In this document: positions 7,632 through 16,024 of the stretch, one piece after another | Numbering within the stretch: the first letter of the stretch is position 1 | Layout: every line of letters starts with the position of its first letter | Origin: Paracoccaceae bacterium | GTDB lineage: Bacteria > Pseudomonadota > Alphaproteobacteria > Rhodobacterales > Rhodobacteraceae | Direction: 5' to 3' | Assembly: GCA_020425125.1 (NCBI GenBank) | Contig: JAGQRV010000020.1 | Span: forward strand, 1,223 to 37,119 | Length of the DNA: 35,897 nt | Made by a program: the position numbers and the translations under genes | Notes under the pieces: generated by a model | What the model saw: the letters and a program-made list of their open reading frames with translations, nothing else | The model's database searches: none | Told to the model about the DNA's origin: nothing

Positions 7632-8675
7632 ATGAGCGTGCATGACGACAGGCAGAAGACGGGGCGCGGCGGAACGTCGGCGCCCCGCGGTGTCACGATG
7701 GCGGCGGTGGGGCGGCTGGCGGGCGTAAGCCAGGTGACCGTCTCGCGCGCCCTGAGCGATCCGTCGAAGGTCTCGCCCGAGACGTTGCGGCGCATCCGGG
7801 AGGCGATCGAGGTCACGGGATACGTCCCGAACGCGGTTGCCGGGGCGCTCGCCTCGCGGCGGTCGAAGCTGATCACGGCCCTGGTGCCATCGATCACCAA
7901 CATCGTCTATTCGTCGATGATCCAGACCTTCACCGGCGAGCTCAGGGCGCAGGATTACCAGATCCTGATGTCCGAGACCGGCTTCGATCCGAAGGTGGAG
8001 GAGGCGGCCGTCGCCACGCACCTGTCGCGCCGGCCCGATGCGGTGCTTCTGACCGGAATCCACCACAGTCCGCAGACGCGGCGAATGCTGCTGGCGGCGG
8101 AAATTCCGGTGGTCGAGCTGTGGGACATCACCGACACGCCGATCGACCTCTGCGTCGGCTTTTCCCATGTGGAATCGGGCCGCGCGGTGGCGCGGTTTTG
8201 CCGCGAGGCGGGATATCTGCGCGCCGCGACCGTTTCGGCGGGCGACGAACGTGCGATCCGGCGCAAGGACGCGTTCGTGCGCGAATTCGGCCGCCCTGGC
8301 GGAGAGGCGGTGCAGGAAGTGACCTATGCGGGCTCGGCCAGTCTGGTGCGGGGCCGCGAGGCGCTGGTCCGGCTGCTGGACGAGGCCGGGTTCCGGAACG
8401 GGGTCGTGGTGTGCAGCTCCGACCTGCTGGCGCATGGGGTCGTGATCGAGGCGGCGGCGCGCGGGCTCGAGGTGCCCGGCGAGATCGCCGTGGTCGGGTT
8501 CGGCGACCAGGACTACGCCGCCCATATCGTGCCCAGCCTGACCACGGTGCGGGTCGACCGCGAGGCGCTGGGACGGGTGGCCGCACAGGCGATCCTGGCG
8601 CGGATCGAGGGCGGCGAACCGCCGCCGGCAGTGACCGATCTGGGCTTCGAGATCATCCGCCGCGAATCGGCCTGA
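7632..8675 (+). CDS. LacI-family transcriptional repressor (gluconate-repressor-like)
   Basis: About 347 residues. The N-terminal helix-turn-helix and hinge (residues about 21-78) read VTMAAVGRLAGVSQVTVSRA followed by TGYVPNAVAGALASRRS. A periplasmic-binding-protein-like effector domain follows, with LVPSITNIVYSSMIQ at its start and VVGFGDQDYAAHIVPSLTTV near the C-terminus. It is the last gene of the transporter unit and probably represses both this unit and the divergent dehydratase operon through the palindromes at 4263 and 4372. The effector is presumably a sugar acid or its 2-keto-3-deoxy derivative. Start choice is uncertain: an in-frame GTG at 7578 lies 14 nt after AGGAGG, while the ATG at 7632 has only a weak site but begins just before the HTH. 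Confidence 0.87.
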   Translation: MSVHDDRQKTGRGGTSAPRGVTMAAVGRLAGVSQVTVSRALSDPSKVSPETLRRIREAIEVTGYVPNAVAGALASRRSKLITALVPSITNIVYSSMIQTFTGELRAQDYQILMSETGFDPKVEEAAVATHLSRRPDAVLLTGIHHSPQTRRMLLAAEIPVVELWDITDTPIDLCVGFSHVESGRAVARFCREAGYLRAATVSAGDERAIRRKDAFVREFGRPGGEAVQEVTYAGSASLVRGREALVRLLDEAGFRNGVVVCSSDLLAHGVVIEAAARGLEVPGEIAVVGFGDQDYAAHIVPSLTTVRVDREALGRVAAQAILARIEGGEPPPAVTDLGFEIIRRESA

Positions 8676-8713
8676 CGGGCGCCGGGACCGCCCCGGACGG
8701 TTCGCGGCGCAAA

Positions 8714-8729
8714 GGCCGTTGGCACGGCC
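8714..8729. terminator. Possible hairpin terminator between convergent LacI and LysR genes
   Basis: GGCCGT (8714-8719) pairs with ACGGCC (8724-8729) across a 4-nt loop. GGCACGGCC (8721-8729) can alternatively pair with GGCCGTGCC (8759-8767). The position between two converging genes fits termination, but no U-run follows on either strand. Confidence 0.3.
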
Positions 8730-8783
8730 ATGCCCGGTGGCGGGTCCTGGAAGGCCGAGGCCGTGCCCCGCCGCTTTTGCGTC

Positions 8784-9743
8784 TCAGGTCCCGGCGGGCC
8801 GGGTCTGCGTCTCCTCGCGGGGGATCCGGTCGACCTCGCGGTCGACGGCGAGTTCCCGTTCGATCAGCGAGGCGACTTCGGCGACGATCGCGTCGGGCTC
8901 CTTCGGGCCGAGCGCCAGATAGAGATCGGACCGCAGATCGGGCGGCAGATCGACCTGGCGGATCACCGTGTCGGGCATGCAGATCATCCGGTTCGACCGC
9001 GGCACCAGCCCCATGCCGATGCCTTCGTTGATGAGGGCCATGATGGTGTGGCTCTGGGCGACCGCGTAGAGCGTGTCGGGGTTGACGCCCCTTGCGGTGA
9101 GGAAGCCGTGCACGATCTCGAACAGGAAGCCGCCGCGTTCGATCGAATAGCCGACGAAGGGCTGGTTGTTGAGATCGGCCGCCACGATCTCGGGCTTCGA
9201 TGCAAGCGGGTGCGACCGGGGCACTGCGAGGACGAACGGCTCGCTCCAGACCTTCCGGAGCGGTAGCGCGGTGTCGCGGTGCGGCAGGCGCATCAGGCCG
9301 ATCTCGATGCTGCCGGCCATCAGCCCCTCGATCTGCTCGAAGGTCATCATTTCGCGGAGCGTGACGTTCACCCCCGGCATGTCGCGGCGCAGCCGGCTGA
9401 CGACGCGGGGGATCACTTCGACCGCGGCCGACGGCACGAAGCCGAGCACGATGGATCCGCTTTCGCCGCGGGCGGCCTGGCGGGCCAGCAGGGCGGCGCT
9501 TTCGGCGCGGGTCAGGATGTCGATGGCGTCGGGCAGGAAGCGGCGGCCCGCGGCGGTCAGGCGGACCGAGCGGTTGGTGCGGTCGAGCAGGCGCGCGCCG
9601 ACGGCATGTTCGAGCAGGCTGATATGGCGCGACAGCGGCGGCTGGGTCATGTTGAGCCGCGACGCGGCGCGGCGGAAGTTCAGCTCTTCGGCGACCGCGA
9701 CAAAGGATCTGAGATGGGTGAGTTCGAAGAGGCGCCCGGCCAT
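8784..9743 (-). CDS. LysR-family transcriptional regulator
   Basis: A 319-residue regulator. The N-terminal winged HTH (about residues 5-63) has LTHLRSFVAVAEELNFRRAA and NMTQPPLSRHISLLE, followed by a two-lobed effector domain with GFVPSAAVEVIPRVV near residue 95. I choose the ATG at 9743 because GGAGG lies seven bases upstream; an in-frame ATG at 9776 has none. It is divergent from the DUF1537 kinase gene with only a 91-bp shared region, so by the usual LysR arrangement it probably controls the kinase-GntR unit. The inducer is unknown. Its 3' end converges on the LacI gene. Confidence 0.88.
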   Translation of the reverse strand: MAGRLFELTHLRSFVAVAEELNFRRAASRLNMTQPPLSRHISLLEHAVGARLLDRTNRSVRLTAAGRRFLPDAIDILTRAESAALLARQAARGESGSIVLGFVPSAAVEVIPRVVSRLRRDMPGVNVTLREMMTFEQIEGLMAGSIEIGLMRLPHRDTALPLRKVWSEPFVLAVPRSHPLASKPEIVAADLNNQPFVGYSIERGGFLFEIVHGFLTARGVNPDTLYAVAQSHTIMALINEGIGMGLVPRSNRMICMPDTVIRQVDLPPDLRSDLYLALGPKEPDAIVAEVASLIERELAVDREVDRIPREETQTRPAGT

Positions 9744-9770
9744 TCGGACCTCCGGAAAGCTGTCGCGATG

Positions 9771-9834
9771 TTGCAATTCCTGCGCAAGGATGTAAAGTCA
9801 TAAAGGATAAATTCATGCGGTATTACGGACTAGT
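9771..9834 (+). promoter_or_regulatory. AT-rich divergent promoter region, LysR/kinase
   Basis: TTGCAA at 9771-9776, a 16-bp spacer and TAAAGT at 9793-9798 make a candidate rightward promoter for the kinase. The stretch to about 9860 is clearly more AT-rich than its surroundings and includes short palindromes such as CATATATG. I could not pick out a convincing LysR box. Confidence 0.4.
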
Positions 9835-10857
9835 ATGGACATATATGAACAAATATGCCGGATGGTGCTGATCGCGGACGACCTGACCGGCGCGCTCGAT
9901 GCCGCGGCGCCCTTCTGTGGCGCCGGGCGGCGGGTGGCCGTTGCCACCAGGCTCGATGCGCTGCCGGCCGCGCTGGCCGAAAGGGCGCAGGTCACCGCGG
10001 TCTCGACCCGGTCGAGGGAAGTTCCTCCCGAGGTCGCGGCGGCGCGGGTTCGCGAGGTCGTGGCTGCGGTGGGCGCCGACCGGCCGATCTTCAAGAAGAT
10101 CGATTCCCGCCTGAAGGGGCCGATCGCCGCCGAACTGTCCGCCTTGCCCGACCGGCCGCTTCTGGTGGCACCGGCCATTCCCGCCTTCGGGCGGGTCGTC
10201 GCGGACGGGGCGGTGCAGGGCTTCGGGGTGGCGCGGCCGATCCCGGTTGCGCCGCGGCTCGGCACCGCGGCGGCGCGTGCGGCGATTCCGGAGACGCCCG
10301 ACGAGGCCGCGATGGATGCGGCGCTTGCCGCGGCGCCCGCCGCGGCCATTCTGGTGGGTGCGCGCGGTCTCGCTCAGGCGATGGCGCGGCAGGCGCGGCT
10401 GACCGCGGCCGTGCCGGATCCGCTGTCGGGCAGGATCGCCGTCGCGGTCGGCTCGACCGATCCGATCACGCTGGCGCAACTGGCCCGGCTTGAGCGGACG
10501 CCGTGTCTCGCGGCGCCATCGGGGTCCTATGCCGGGCCGATTCCGGAGGCGGCGTCGCTGGTGATGCAGGCAGTGCCGGGGCCGGAGGCCGACGGGGCGA
10601 CGATCGCGCGCAATCTGGCCCGGTCGTTCCGTCCGCTCGCGGAGCGGAGCGATGCGCTGATCCTGACCGGCGGTGCAACGGCGGAGGCGGTGCTCGACGC
10701 GCTCGACGTGACGCTGCTGACGCTCGAAGGAGAGATTCTGCCCGGATTGCCACTTTCGCGTGCGGGTGGGTGGCGTATTGTCACCAAGTCCGGCGGGTTC
10801 GGCGATCCGGGGACACTTGCGGAACTGGTGGAAGGACAGGGGGCGTTGGCGGGATGA
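9835..10857 (+). CDS. Four-carbon acid sugar kinase family protein (DUF1537, DtnK/OtnK type)
   Basis: A 340-residue ATP-dependent kinase. Characterised members phosphorylate the 4-OH of D-threonate or D-erythronate. The substrate-binding half has ADDLTGALDAA at 14-24 and FKKIDSRLKGP at 86-96. The nucleotide-binding half has AVGSTDPIT at 204-212, LTGGATAEAVL at 277-287 and VTKSGGFGDP at 316-325. All signature blocks are present, but the protein is shorter than the usual 400-430 residues, mainly in the middle. The start is not settled: neither the ATG at 9835 nor the in-frame ATG at 9862 has a clear ribosome site. The PdxA2-like gene at 13709-14653 would supply the next step. The stop overlaps the GntR start by 4 bp. 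Confidence 0.83.
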   Translation: MDIYEQICRMVLIADDLTGALDAAAPFCGAGRRVAVATRLDALPAALAERAQVTAVSTRSREVPPEVAAARVREVVAAVGADRPIFKKIDSRLKGPIAAELSALPDRPLLVAPAIPAFGRVVADGAVQGFGVARPIPVAPRLGTAAARAAIPETPDEAAMDAALAAAPAAAILVGARGLAQAMARQARLTAAVPDPLSGRIAVAVGSTDPITLAQLARLERTPCLAAPSGSYAGPIPEAASLVMQAVPGPEADGATIARNLARSFRPLAERSDALILTGGATAEAVLDALDVTLLTLEGEILPGLPLSRAGGWRIVTKSGGFGDPGTLAELVEGQGALAG

Positions 10858-11579
10858 CGACGGGCAGGGCGCCGGTTCCGGAGGGCGTGAAGCAGCGCAA
10901 GAGCCTGGCCGAAGTGGTCTTCGAGCGGATGCACCGGGCGATCAAGTCCGGCGCCTACGCCCCGGATGAACGGCTGCCGACCGAGCACGACCTGGCGGCG
11001 GAGTTCCAGGTCTCGCGCCCGGTCGTGCGCGAGGCGCTGAAGAAGCTGAGGGACCAGCGGCTGATCTATTCGCGCCAGGGAGCGGGAAGCTTCGTCGCGC
11101 AGCTCGGCGTCAAGGAGCCGCTCGGGTTCGGTGCGGTCGAGAGCCTGGCGGATCTGCGGCGCTGCTACGAGTTCCGCGAAGTGATCGAGCCGGCGAGCGC
11201 TGCGGTCGCGGCCGAGCGGCGCACCGCCGAGGATCTGGTCGAAATCCGCCGCGCGCTCGACGTGATGCGCGACGCCACGGAACGGCGGCGCCACCGCGAG
11301 GACGCCGACTACGAATTCCACCTCGCCATCGCGAAGGCCACCGGCAACCAGTATTTCTGGACCGCGATGGAGGCGCTGAAGGATCATATCGCCGTGGGGA
11401 TGCAGTTCCACGGCATGTCGCTCAAGCACACGATCGACGGGCTCGCGCAGGTCTACGACGAACATGTCTCGATCTACGAGTCGATAGCGGGGCAGCGGCC
11501 CGACGAGGCGCGCCGGCGGATGGCGGCGCATCTGGCAGGCTCGCGCGAGAGGCTGTTCGAGGGGCAGGGCGGGCAGTAG
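10854..11579 (+). CDS. GntR-family regulator, FadR/FCD subfamily
   Basis: A 241-residue repressor-type regulator. The winged HTH covers about residues 15-85, with DERLPTEHDLAAEFQVSRPV and VREALKKLRDQRLI. The all-helical FCD effector domain follows, with metal/ligand-type residues in DADYEFHLAIAKATGN, YDEHVSIYESI and RMAAHLAGSRE. Its ATG overlaps the kinase stop as ATGA, so translation is coupled and it probably answers to the kinase's pathway. The facing operon at 11606-15780 is a plausible second target. A longer in-frame extension upstream would lie entirely within the kinase and is rejected. Confidence 0.88.
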   Translation: MTTGRAPVPEGVKQRKSLAEVVFERMHRAIKSGAYAPDERLPTEHDLAAEFQVSRPVVREALKKLRDQRLIYSRQGAGSFVAQLGVKEPLGFGAVESLADLRRCYEFREVIEPASAAVAAERRTAEDLVEIRRALDVMRDATERRRHREDADYEFHLAIAKATGNQYFWTAMEALKDHIAVGMQFHGMSLKHTIDGLAQVYDEHVSIYESIAGQRPDEARRRMAAHLAGSRERLFEGQGGQ

Positions 11580-11590
11580 CCGCCCCGCCC
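11567..11590. terminator. Possible hairpin between convergent GntR and alcohol dehydrogenase genes
   Basis: GGGCGGG (11567-11573) is complementary to CCCGCCC (11584-11590) with a 10-nt loop. It spans the GntR stop codon and sits just past the end of the facing alcohol dehydrogenase gene. It could act on both strands, but there is no U-tract. Confidence 0.3.
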
Positions 11591-11605
11591 GCTGACGCGG
11601 CGACC

Positions 11606-12727
11606 CTAGTAGGCGGCCCGGTAAATCGTCAGGACATCGTCGACAGACATCTCGCGCGGATTGTTGTCCATCAGGCGCCGGATGCCGTGGGCTTCCTCGG
11701 CCCAGGCGGGCAGCGCATTGTCGACCGCACCGTGCGCCGACAGCCGCATCTCGTTGCCGAGGTCGCGGCAGAAGCCGTGGGTCGCCTCGAGCACGTGGTC
11801 CGGCTCGGGCGTGTCGGGCAGGCCGAGCAGGGACAGGATTTCGGCCGTCTTGGCTTCACGCGCCGGTGCATTGAAGGCCAGCACATGGGGGAAGATGATC
11901 GCATTCGCCAGGCCGTGCGGCAGGTGAAGCCGGGTGCCGAGCGGATAGGCGAGCGCATGGCCGGCGGCGGTGTTCACCGGGCCGAGGCAGATGCCGCCGT
12001 AATAGCTGGCCAGCATCATTCCCTCGCGCGCCTCGGTGTCGGTGCCATCCTCGACCGCGCGGCGAAGGTAGCGGCCGACGAGGTCGATCCCCATGCGCGC
12101 GAAGCCGTCGATCATGTCGTGGGCGCGGCGGTTGGTGAACGCCTCCACGCAATGCGCCATCGCATCGACGCCGGTCGCGGCGGTGACGGCTGCCGGCACG
12201 GTCCAGGTGAGTTCGGGGTCGAGAACGGCGAGGTCGGCGCGCATCAGCGGGCTTTCCACGGCCATCTTGGCATTGGTCGTGGAATCGGTGATCAGCGCGC
12301 GAATTCCGGCCTCCGACCCGGTGCCGGCGGTGGTGGGCACCTGAGCGAGGCGTGACAGCTTTGCCGCGACCCGGTCGGGGCCGACCACCTCGGCGAGGGT
12401 CTGGCGCCCGTCCCAAAGCACGGCGACGAGCTTGGCGACATCCATCACCGACCCGCCGCCGAGGCCGATCACCAGATCGGGGCGGAAATCGGCCGCGACG
12501 GCCAGTGCGGCGGCCAGCGCCGTGTCGTCGGGCTCGGGCGGAACGTCGCTGAAGACGCGGACGTCGCCGCCGAGTCCCAGCCGCTCGACAAGGCCGGCGA
12601 CCGCCGGCGCGGTGATGACGAGGCTGCGCGCGGCACCGGCGGCCCAGGCGCCGACACGGGAGACGGCACCGGCGCCGATGTCGAGACGCGACGGCTGGTG
12701 AAGCGTGATGAGGCGGTCCATGGCCAT
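11606..12727 (-). CDS. Iron-containing (group III) alcohol dehydrogenase
   Basis: A 373-residue NAD(P)-dependent alcohol/aldehyde oxidoreductase, related to lactaldehyde reductase and maleylacetate reductase. The nucleotide loop GLGGGSVMDVAK is at about 88-99. The four metal ligands are visible as Asp188 and His192 (GVDAMAHCVEAF), His257 (AAGHALAYPLG) and His271 (LPHGLANAI). PTTAGTGSEA at 131-140 is the family signature, and the C-terminus NNPREM...IYRAAY is typical. The ATG at 12727 has AAGGA upstream; in-frame ATGs further upstream overlap the preceding gene. Last gene of the leftward unit, 25 bp after the DapA-fold gene. It may reduce an aldehyde released by that enzyme or oxidise the entering alcohol-acid; the substrate is unknown. 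Confidence 0.88.
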   Translation of the reverse strand: MAMDRLITLHQPSRLDIGAGAVSRVGAWAAGAARSLVITAPAVAGLVERLGLGGDVRVFSDVPPEPDDTALAAALAVAADFRPDLVIGLGGGSVMDVAKLVAVLWDGRQTLAEVVGPDRVAAKLSRLAQVPTTAGTGSEAGIRALITDSTTNAKMAVESPLMRADLAVLDPELTWTVPAAVTAATGVDAMAHCVEAFTNRRAHDMIDGFARMGIDLVGRYLRRAVEDGTDTEAREGMMLASYYGGICLGPVNTAAGHALAYPLGTRLHLPHGLANAIIFPHVLAFNAPAREAKTAEILSLLGLPDTPEPDHVLEATHGFCRDLGNEMRLSAHGAVDNALPAWAEEAHGIRRLMDNNPREMSVDDVLTIYRAAY

Positions 12728-12752
12728 TGGGATGATCCTTGCCCTGCGGGTT

Positions 12753-13712
12753 TCAGGCCGACAGCCGGTCCATTTCGGACCAGACGTTCTCGCGTTCTGC
12801 ATCGGAGAGCGGCGCCAGCGGCGGGCGGACATTGAGCCAGGCATCGTTGCCGCGGGCCTTCGCGACCATCGCCTTCACCGTGGGCAGTTGCACATAGGTG
12901 TTGGTCAGGCTGCGCCAGGCGTTGATCCGGTCCTGGGCAGCGGCGACCTCGGCCTCGGCGGTCGGGTCGGCCCATTTCTCCCAGATGGTTCTCAGCGCAT
13001 CGGCGCGCAGGTTCGAGGTGGCGGTGATGCAGCCCTGGCCGCCGCCGCGCAGGAGCGGGAGCAGCAGCGGATCGGCGCCCGCCAGCACCGAGAAGCCGGG
13101 GAAGCGCGCCACCATCGCGGCCATGTTGCCGAGATCGCCGGCGCTGTCCTTGATCCCGACGACGATGCCGGGGAAGGCGTCGAGCAGCCGCGCGATCAGG
13201 TCGTGGCCGATCGGCACCTGGGTGACCTGCGGAATATGGTAGAGGACCAGCCGCAGCCGGTCGTCTCCGACGCCCTCGATCACCGAGGCGTAGAAGCGGA
13301 ACAGGCCGTCGTCGCTGACGCCCTTGTAATAGAAGGGCGGCAGCATCACGCATCCCAGCACCCCATGGTCCACCGCGTGACGCGTGAGGGCGACGGATTC
13401 GGGGATGTTGCAGCTCGACGTTCCGGGAAGCAGCTGGGGACCGGCGATCCCGCTGTCCCGCGCCGCGTCGAGCAGCGCCATCCGCTCGGCGACCGAGAAG
13501 CTGTTCGCCTCGCCGGTGGTGCCCAGAAGGGCGACGCCGTGGCAGCCCTCGCGCAGCAGCGCCTGGGCGTGCGCGGCGAAGAGGTCGAGCCGTGGCGCGC
13601 CGTCCGGCCCGACCGGCGTGGTGGCGGCCGAAAAGACGCCGGAGATCGGGCCGGTCGCCGCGCCGGTCTTCGCGGCGGTGGAGGCCGCATCGAGGGTCGT
13701 GGTGGTCATCAT
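12753..13712 (-). CDS. DapA-fold lyase/dehydratase, substrate unknown
   Basis: A 319-residue class I aldolase-fold enzyme. GTTGE is at 64-68, Tyr158 lies in VLYHIPQVT and the Schiff-base Lys188 in [10 protein letters not shown]. The KDSAGD context is the classic one for this family's lyases, unlike the KW of the copy at 1535-2458. About 20 extra N-terminal residues are rich in Ala and Thr. The first ATG overlaps the PdxA-like stop as ATGA; the second ATG, three bases on, is better spaced from GGGAGG and may be the real start. An aldolase step on a keto-deoxy acid feeding the neighbouring alcohol dehydrogenase is plausible; true dihydrodipicolinate synthesis is unlikely in this context. Confidence 0.82.
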   Translation of the reverse strand: MMTTTTLDAASTAAKTGAATGPISGVFSAATTPVGPDGAPRLDLFAAHAQALLREGCHGVALLGTTGEANSFSVAERMALLDAARDSGIAGPQLLPGTSSCNIPESVALTRHAVDHGVLGCVMLPPFYYKGVSDDGLFRFYASVIEGVGDDRLRLVLYHIPQVTQVPIGHDLIARLLDAFPGIVVGIKDSAGDLGNMAAMVARFPGFSVLAGADPLLLPLLRGGGQGCITATSNLRADALRTIWEKWADPTAEAEVAAAQDRINAWRSLTNTYVQLPTVKAMVAKARGNDAWLNVRPPLAPLSDAERENVWSEMDRLSA

Positions 13713-14653
13713 GTCCTCCCTGCCGCGAGGCGGCGGGCATAGGCGATCGCCTCCAGCATGTTGTCGTGTTTCGCGATGCCCCGGCCTGCAATGTCGAAGG
13801 CGGTGCCGTGATCGACCGAGGTGCGGTCGATCGGGAGCCCGATGGAGACGTTCACCGCGGTGTCGAAGGCGACGAGCTTGATCGGGATGTGCCCCTGGTC
13901 GTGATAATTCGCGACGACCAGGTCGAAGGCGCCGTTATAGGCGCGGTGGAAGAGCGTGTCCGCCGAGATCGGCCCGGTGACGTCGATGCCGTCGGCGCGT
14001 GCCATTTCGATCCCCGGCACGATGAGTCGGTCATCCTCGTCGCCGAAGAGGCCGTTCTCGCCGCAATGGGGGTTCAGGCCCGAGACTGCAATCCGCGGCC
14101 TGTCGTAGCCGATCCGGCGCAGGTGGTCGTGCCCGGCCCGGACCGTGTCGCGGATACGTTCGGGCGAGGTCCGCGCGATCGCATCCTTCAGCGACACGTG
14201 GGTCGAGGTGTGGATGACCTTCAGCCGTTCGGAGGCGAGCAGCATGAACGCTCCCTTCTGGCCGGTCAGCGCGGCCAGCATCCCGGTATGGCCGTCGTAG
14301 TGGTGCCCGGCGGCGTTCAGCGCCTCCTTGTTGATCGGCGCGGTGACGATGCAGCCGATCTCGCCCGCCTCGGCGGCCCTGACCGCCGCCTCGATGAAGC
14401 GGAAGGCGGCGTCGCCGGCGCGAGGGTCGAGCCGGCCCATGGGCAGCGGGCCGTCCGCGACGGGCAGGTCGGTCACGGCGATGTCGGTTGCCGGGTCGAG
14501 CGGGCTGCCGATCATCCCGGCCACCGCCTGCAGCGTGGCGAGATTGCCGAAGACGCGGGTCTGCGCCCGATCCAGCGGCGACATTGCGGCCACGGCCTTC
14601 AGGATGATCTCCGGTCCGACCCCGGCGGGGTCGCCCATCGTGATGCCGATCAT
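13709..14653 (-). CDS. pdxA2: PdxA2-like 4-phospho-D-threonate/D-erythronate 3-dehydrogenase
   Basis: A 314-residue NAD- and divalent-metal-dependent beta-hydroxyacid dehydrogenase that oxidises the C3 hydroxyl of a 4-phosphorylated acid with decarboxylation. Metal histidines are His152 (STHVSL), His196 (LNPHCGENG) and His282 (SVDHGTAFD). [10 protein letters not shown] at 6-15, TAPINKEAL at 104-112 and [10 protein letters not shown] at 248-257 are family blocks. True PdxA makes pyridoxal phosphate. Here the catabolic setting and a DUF1537 kinase 3 kb away point to the PdxA2 role, giving dihydroxyacetone phosphate and CO2. It overlaps both neighbours by 4 bp, so the operon is translationally coupled. 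Distinguishing PdxA from PdxA2 by eye is not certain. Confidence 0.8.
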   Translation of the reverse strand: MIGITMGDPAGVGPEIILKAVAAMSPLDRAQTRVFGNLATLQAVAGMIGSPLDPATDIAVTDLPVADGPLPMGRLDPRAGDAAFRFIEAAVRAAEAGEIGCIVTAPINKEALNAAGHHYDGHTGMLAALTGQKGAFMLLASERLKVIHTSTHVSLKDAIARTSPERIRDTVRAGHDHLRRIGYDRPRIAVSGLNPHCGENGLFGDEDDRLIVPGIEMARADGIDVTGPISADTLFHRAYNGAFDLVVANYHDQGHIPIKLVAFDTAVNVSIGLPIDRTSVDHGTAFDIAGRGIAKHDNMLEAIAYARRLAAGRT

Positions 14654-15780
14654 TGGGTTCCTCCGATTTCGGATGGCGCGAGCCGGACATGGGCAATCGC
14701 CCGGCGGTGCAGGGTGAAGGCGACGTCGAGGCTGCCGTCGGGCGCCTCGGCGAGGGCGGGATAGGACAGCTCCTGGTTCTTGCCGTCGGTGCTGATGTTG
14801 GACAGGCAGGTTCCGGCACTGTCCGCGACCACGACCTGGTGGTCGAAGCTGAGGCCGTCATCCGAGGAGAAGGCCACCACGAGGGGCGCGCGCGGGACGC
14901 CCCAGACCGGCGTGCAGCCGCCGGTCGCCTCGGGGCGGTCGTCGTCGCCCAACTCGTCGTAGAGCGATGCGCGGCGTTCGGGCGACATGGCGCCGTTGAT
15001 GGGGTTGCAGGCCAGCGCGATGCGGCCGTCCGACAGCCGGATCGCGGCGATCGACGAATTGTTGTTCGGCACCGGAGTCGGCGCCGGCACCGACCAGCTT
15101 TCGCCGCCGTCGCGGCTTTCGCTGCGGTAGACGAAATCGGCCTGACGGCGGCGGAACAGCGCGACGAGGCAGTCCTGTCCGGGCACCAACGTCATGTGCA
15201 CGCAGCCCGTGGAGTCCGGCACCGGAACGAGCCGCCAGTTCTGGCCCGCATTGGCGCTGATCGCGACCGAGGCGGTGTCATGGCGTCCGGTCCAGCGCGC
15301 GCCGTCCTGCGCCGTGCAATGGAAGAGCGGCAGCAGCCACGCGCCATCGCTGCGGACATGCGGCGCAGCGCGGACGAACGTGCCCTGCGGCAGCGGCAGG
15401 TCCGCGGGGGAGCTGCCGATCTCGCGCATCCTGACAACGCATCGATCCTGATCGCCGCCCGGCTGCGCCGTGTGGATCAGGCATGTCCGGCCGTCCGGTG
15501 CGTGAAACAGGATCGGGTTCTGTTCGGAGCGGTCCGGGTCGTCGGTCAGCTTTTCGGCCGGTCCCCAGCCGGTGCCGCCAAGGCGGCTGCGATAGACGCA
15601 GATGTCTGCCTTGCCTTCCAGGCTGCCGCCGAACCAGACGCAGTCCAGCCCGTCCGGGCCCTGCGCCAGAAATGCGGCGTGGTTCTGGATCATGGGCGAC
15701 GGCAGGAGTGCGATCCCCGCTTCGGGCCGGCCGGTCATCCGTGCCGCGATCGACTCCGGCGAGGTTGGGAATTGGCGCAT
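14650..15780 (-). CDS. Sialidase-fold (BNR-repeat) protein without signal peptide
   Basis: About 376 residues of the six-bladed sialidase/neuraminidase superfamily. BNR/Asp-box-like motifs are SRDGGESW near residue 232 and the degenerate SANAGQNW and [30 protein letters not shown] and [21 protein letters not shown] are typical blade segments. I see no export signal, so it is predicted cytoplasmic, unusual for a sialidase. The true sialidase arginine triad could not be confirmed. The ATG at 15780 is chosen because the in-frame extension to 15909 is AT-rich and lysine/phenylalanine-rich, unlike coding DNA here; there is no strong ribosome site. First gene of the leftward operon, coupled to pdxA2 by a 4-bp overlap. 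It may be a glycan hydrolase, lyase or lactonase-like enzyme. Confidence 0.72.
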   Translation of the reverse strand: MRQFPTSPESIAARMTGRPEAGIALLPSPMIQNHAAFLAQGPDGLDCVWFGGSLEGKADICVYRSRLGGTGWGPAEKLTDDPDRSEQNPILFHAPDGRTCLIHTAQPGGDQDRCVVRMREIGSSPADLPLPQGTFVRAAPHVRSDGAWLLPLFHCTAQDGARWTGRHDTASVAISANAGQNWRLVPVPDSTGCVHMTLVPGQDCLVALFRRRQADFVYRSESRDGGESWSVPAPTPVPNNNSSIAAIRLSDGRIALACNPINGAMSPERRASLYDELGDDDRPEATGGCTPVWGVPRAPLVVAFSSDDGLSFDHQVVVADSAGTCLSNISTDGKNQELSYPALAEAPDGSLDVAFTLHRRAIAHVRLAPSEIGGTQ

Positions 15781-16024
15781 GTCTGCTGTCTCTCGACTTC
15801 GTTCTGACTTGTCGTGCAAGATGCTGATGAATTTGAAGTTGTCAAGTTGATCTGAATAGTTTCTCCTGAACTGGATAGAGAAATATCTAAGAACCATCAG
15901 AAAAAACACAATAAAAAATTCATCAGCGATTGGAATCCTCGCGCCATTCCGAATCTAGTTGACAAATCAGATGGAGTGATGTCTTGTCCGGCATGCCGGA
16001 TCAGGCCGGCGGCGGGGGAATGGC
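15781..16024. promoter_or_regulatory. AT-rich divergent intergenic region, BNR operon/EamA gene
   Basis: A 244-bp region clearly richer in A+T than the flanking genes. It carries two TTGACA -35-like boxes facing outward: minus strand 15845-15840 and plus strand 15959-15964. The boxes sit in inverted copies of TTGTCAAnTnGAT, so one regulator might bind both. Neither has a good -10 at the expected spacing. An A-rich run lies at about 15900-15920. Confidence 0.4.

Noticed and set aside
7574-7645. ATG overlapping the TctA stop, suggesting a coupled small ORF
   Set aside because: The frame ends after about 23 codons and is not the LacI frame; no small protein is supported.
9840-9857. CATAT/ATATG inverted repeat near the kinase start as a regulator site
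   Set aside because: Arms of five AT-only bases in an AT-rich stretch are expected by chance, and no second copy was found.
12753-13712. Second DapA-fold gene as N-acetylneuraminate lyase, paired with the sialidase-fold protein
   Set aside because: No sialic-acid kinase, epimerase or transporter is present, and the direct neighbours are PdxA2 and an iron alcohol dehydrogenase; the idea remains possible but unsupported.
15781-15909. N-terminal extension of the BNR protein beginning with a hydrophobic run
   Set aside because: The stretch is AT-rich with codon use unlike the rest of the gene and contains the promoter region; if real it could act as a signal peptide, so the choice matters.
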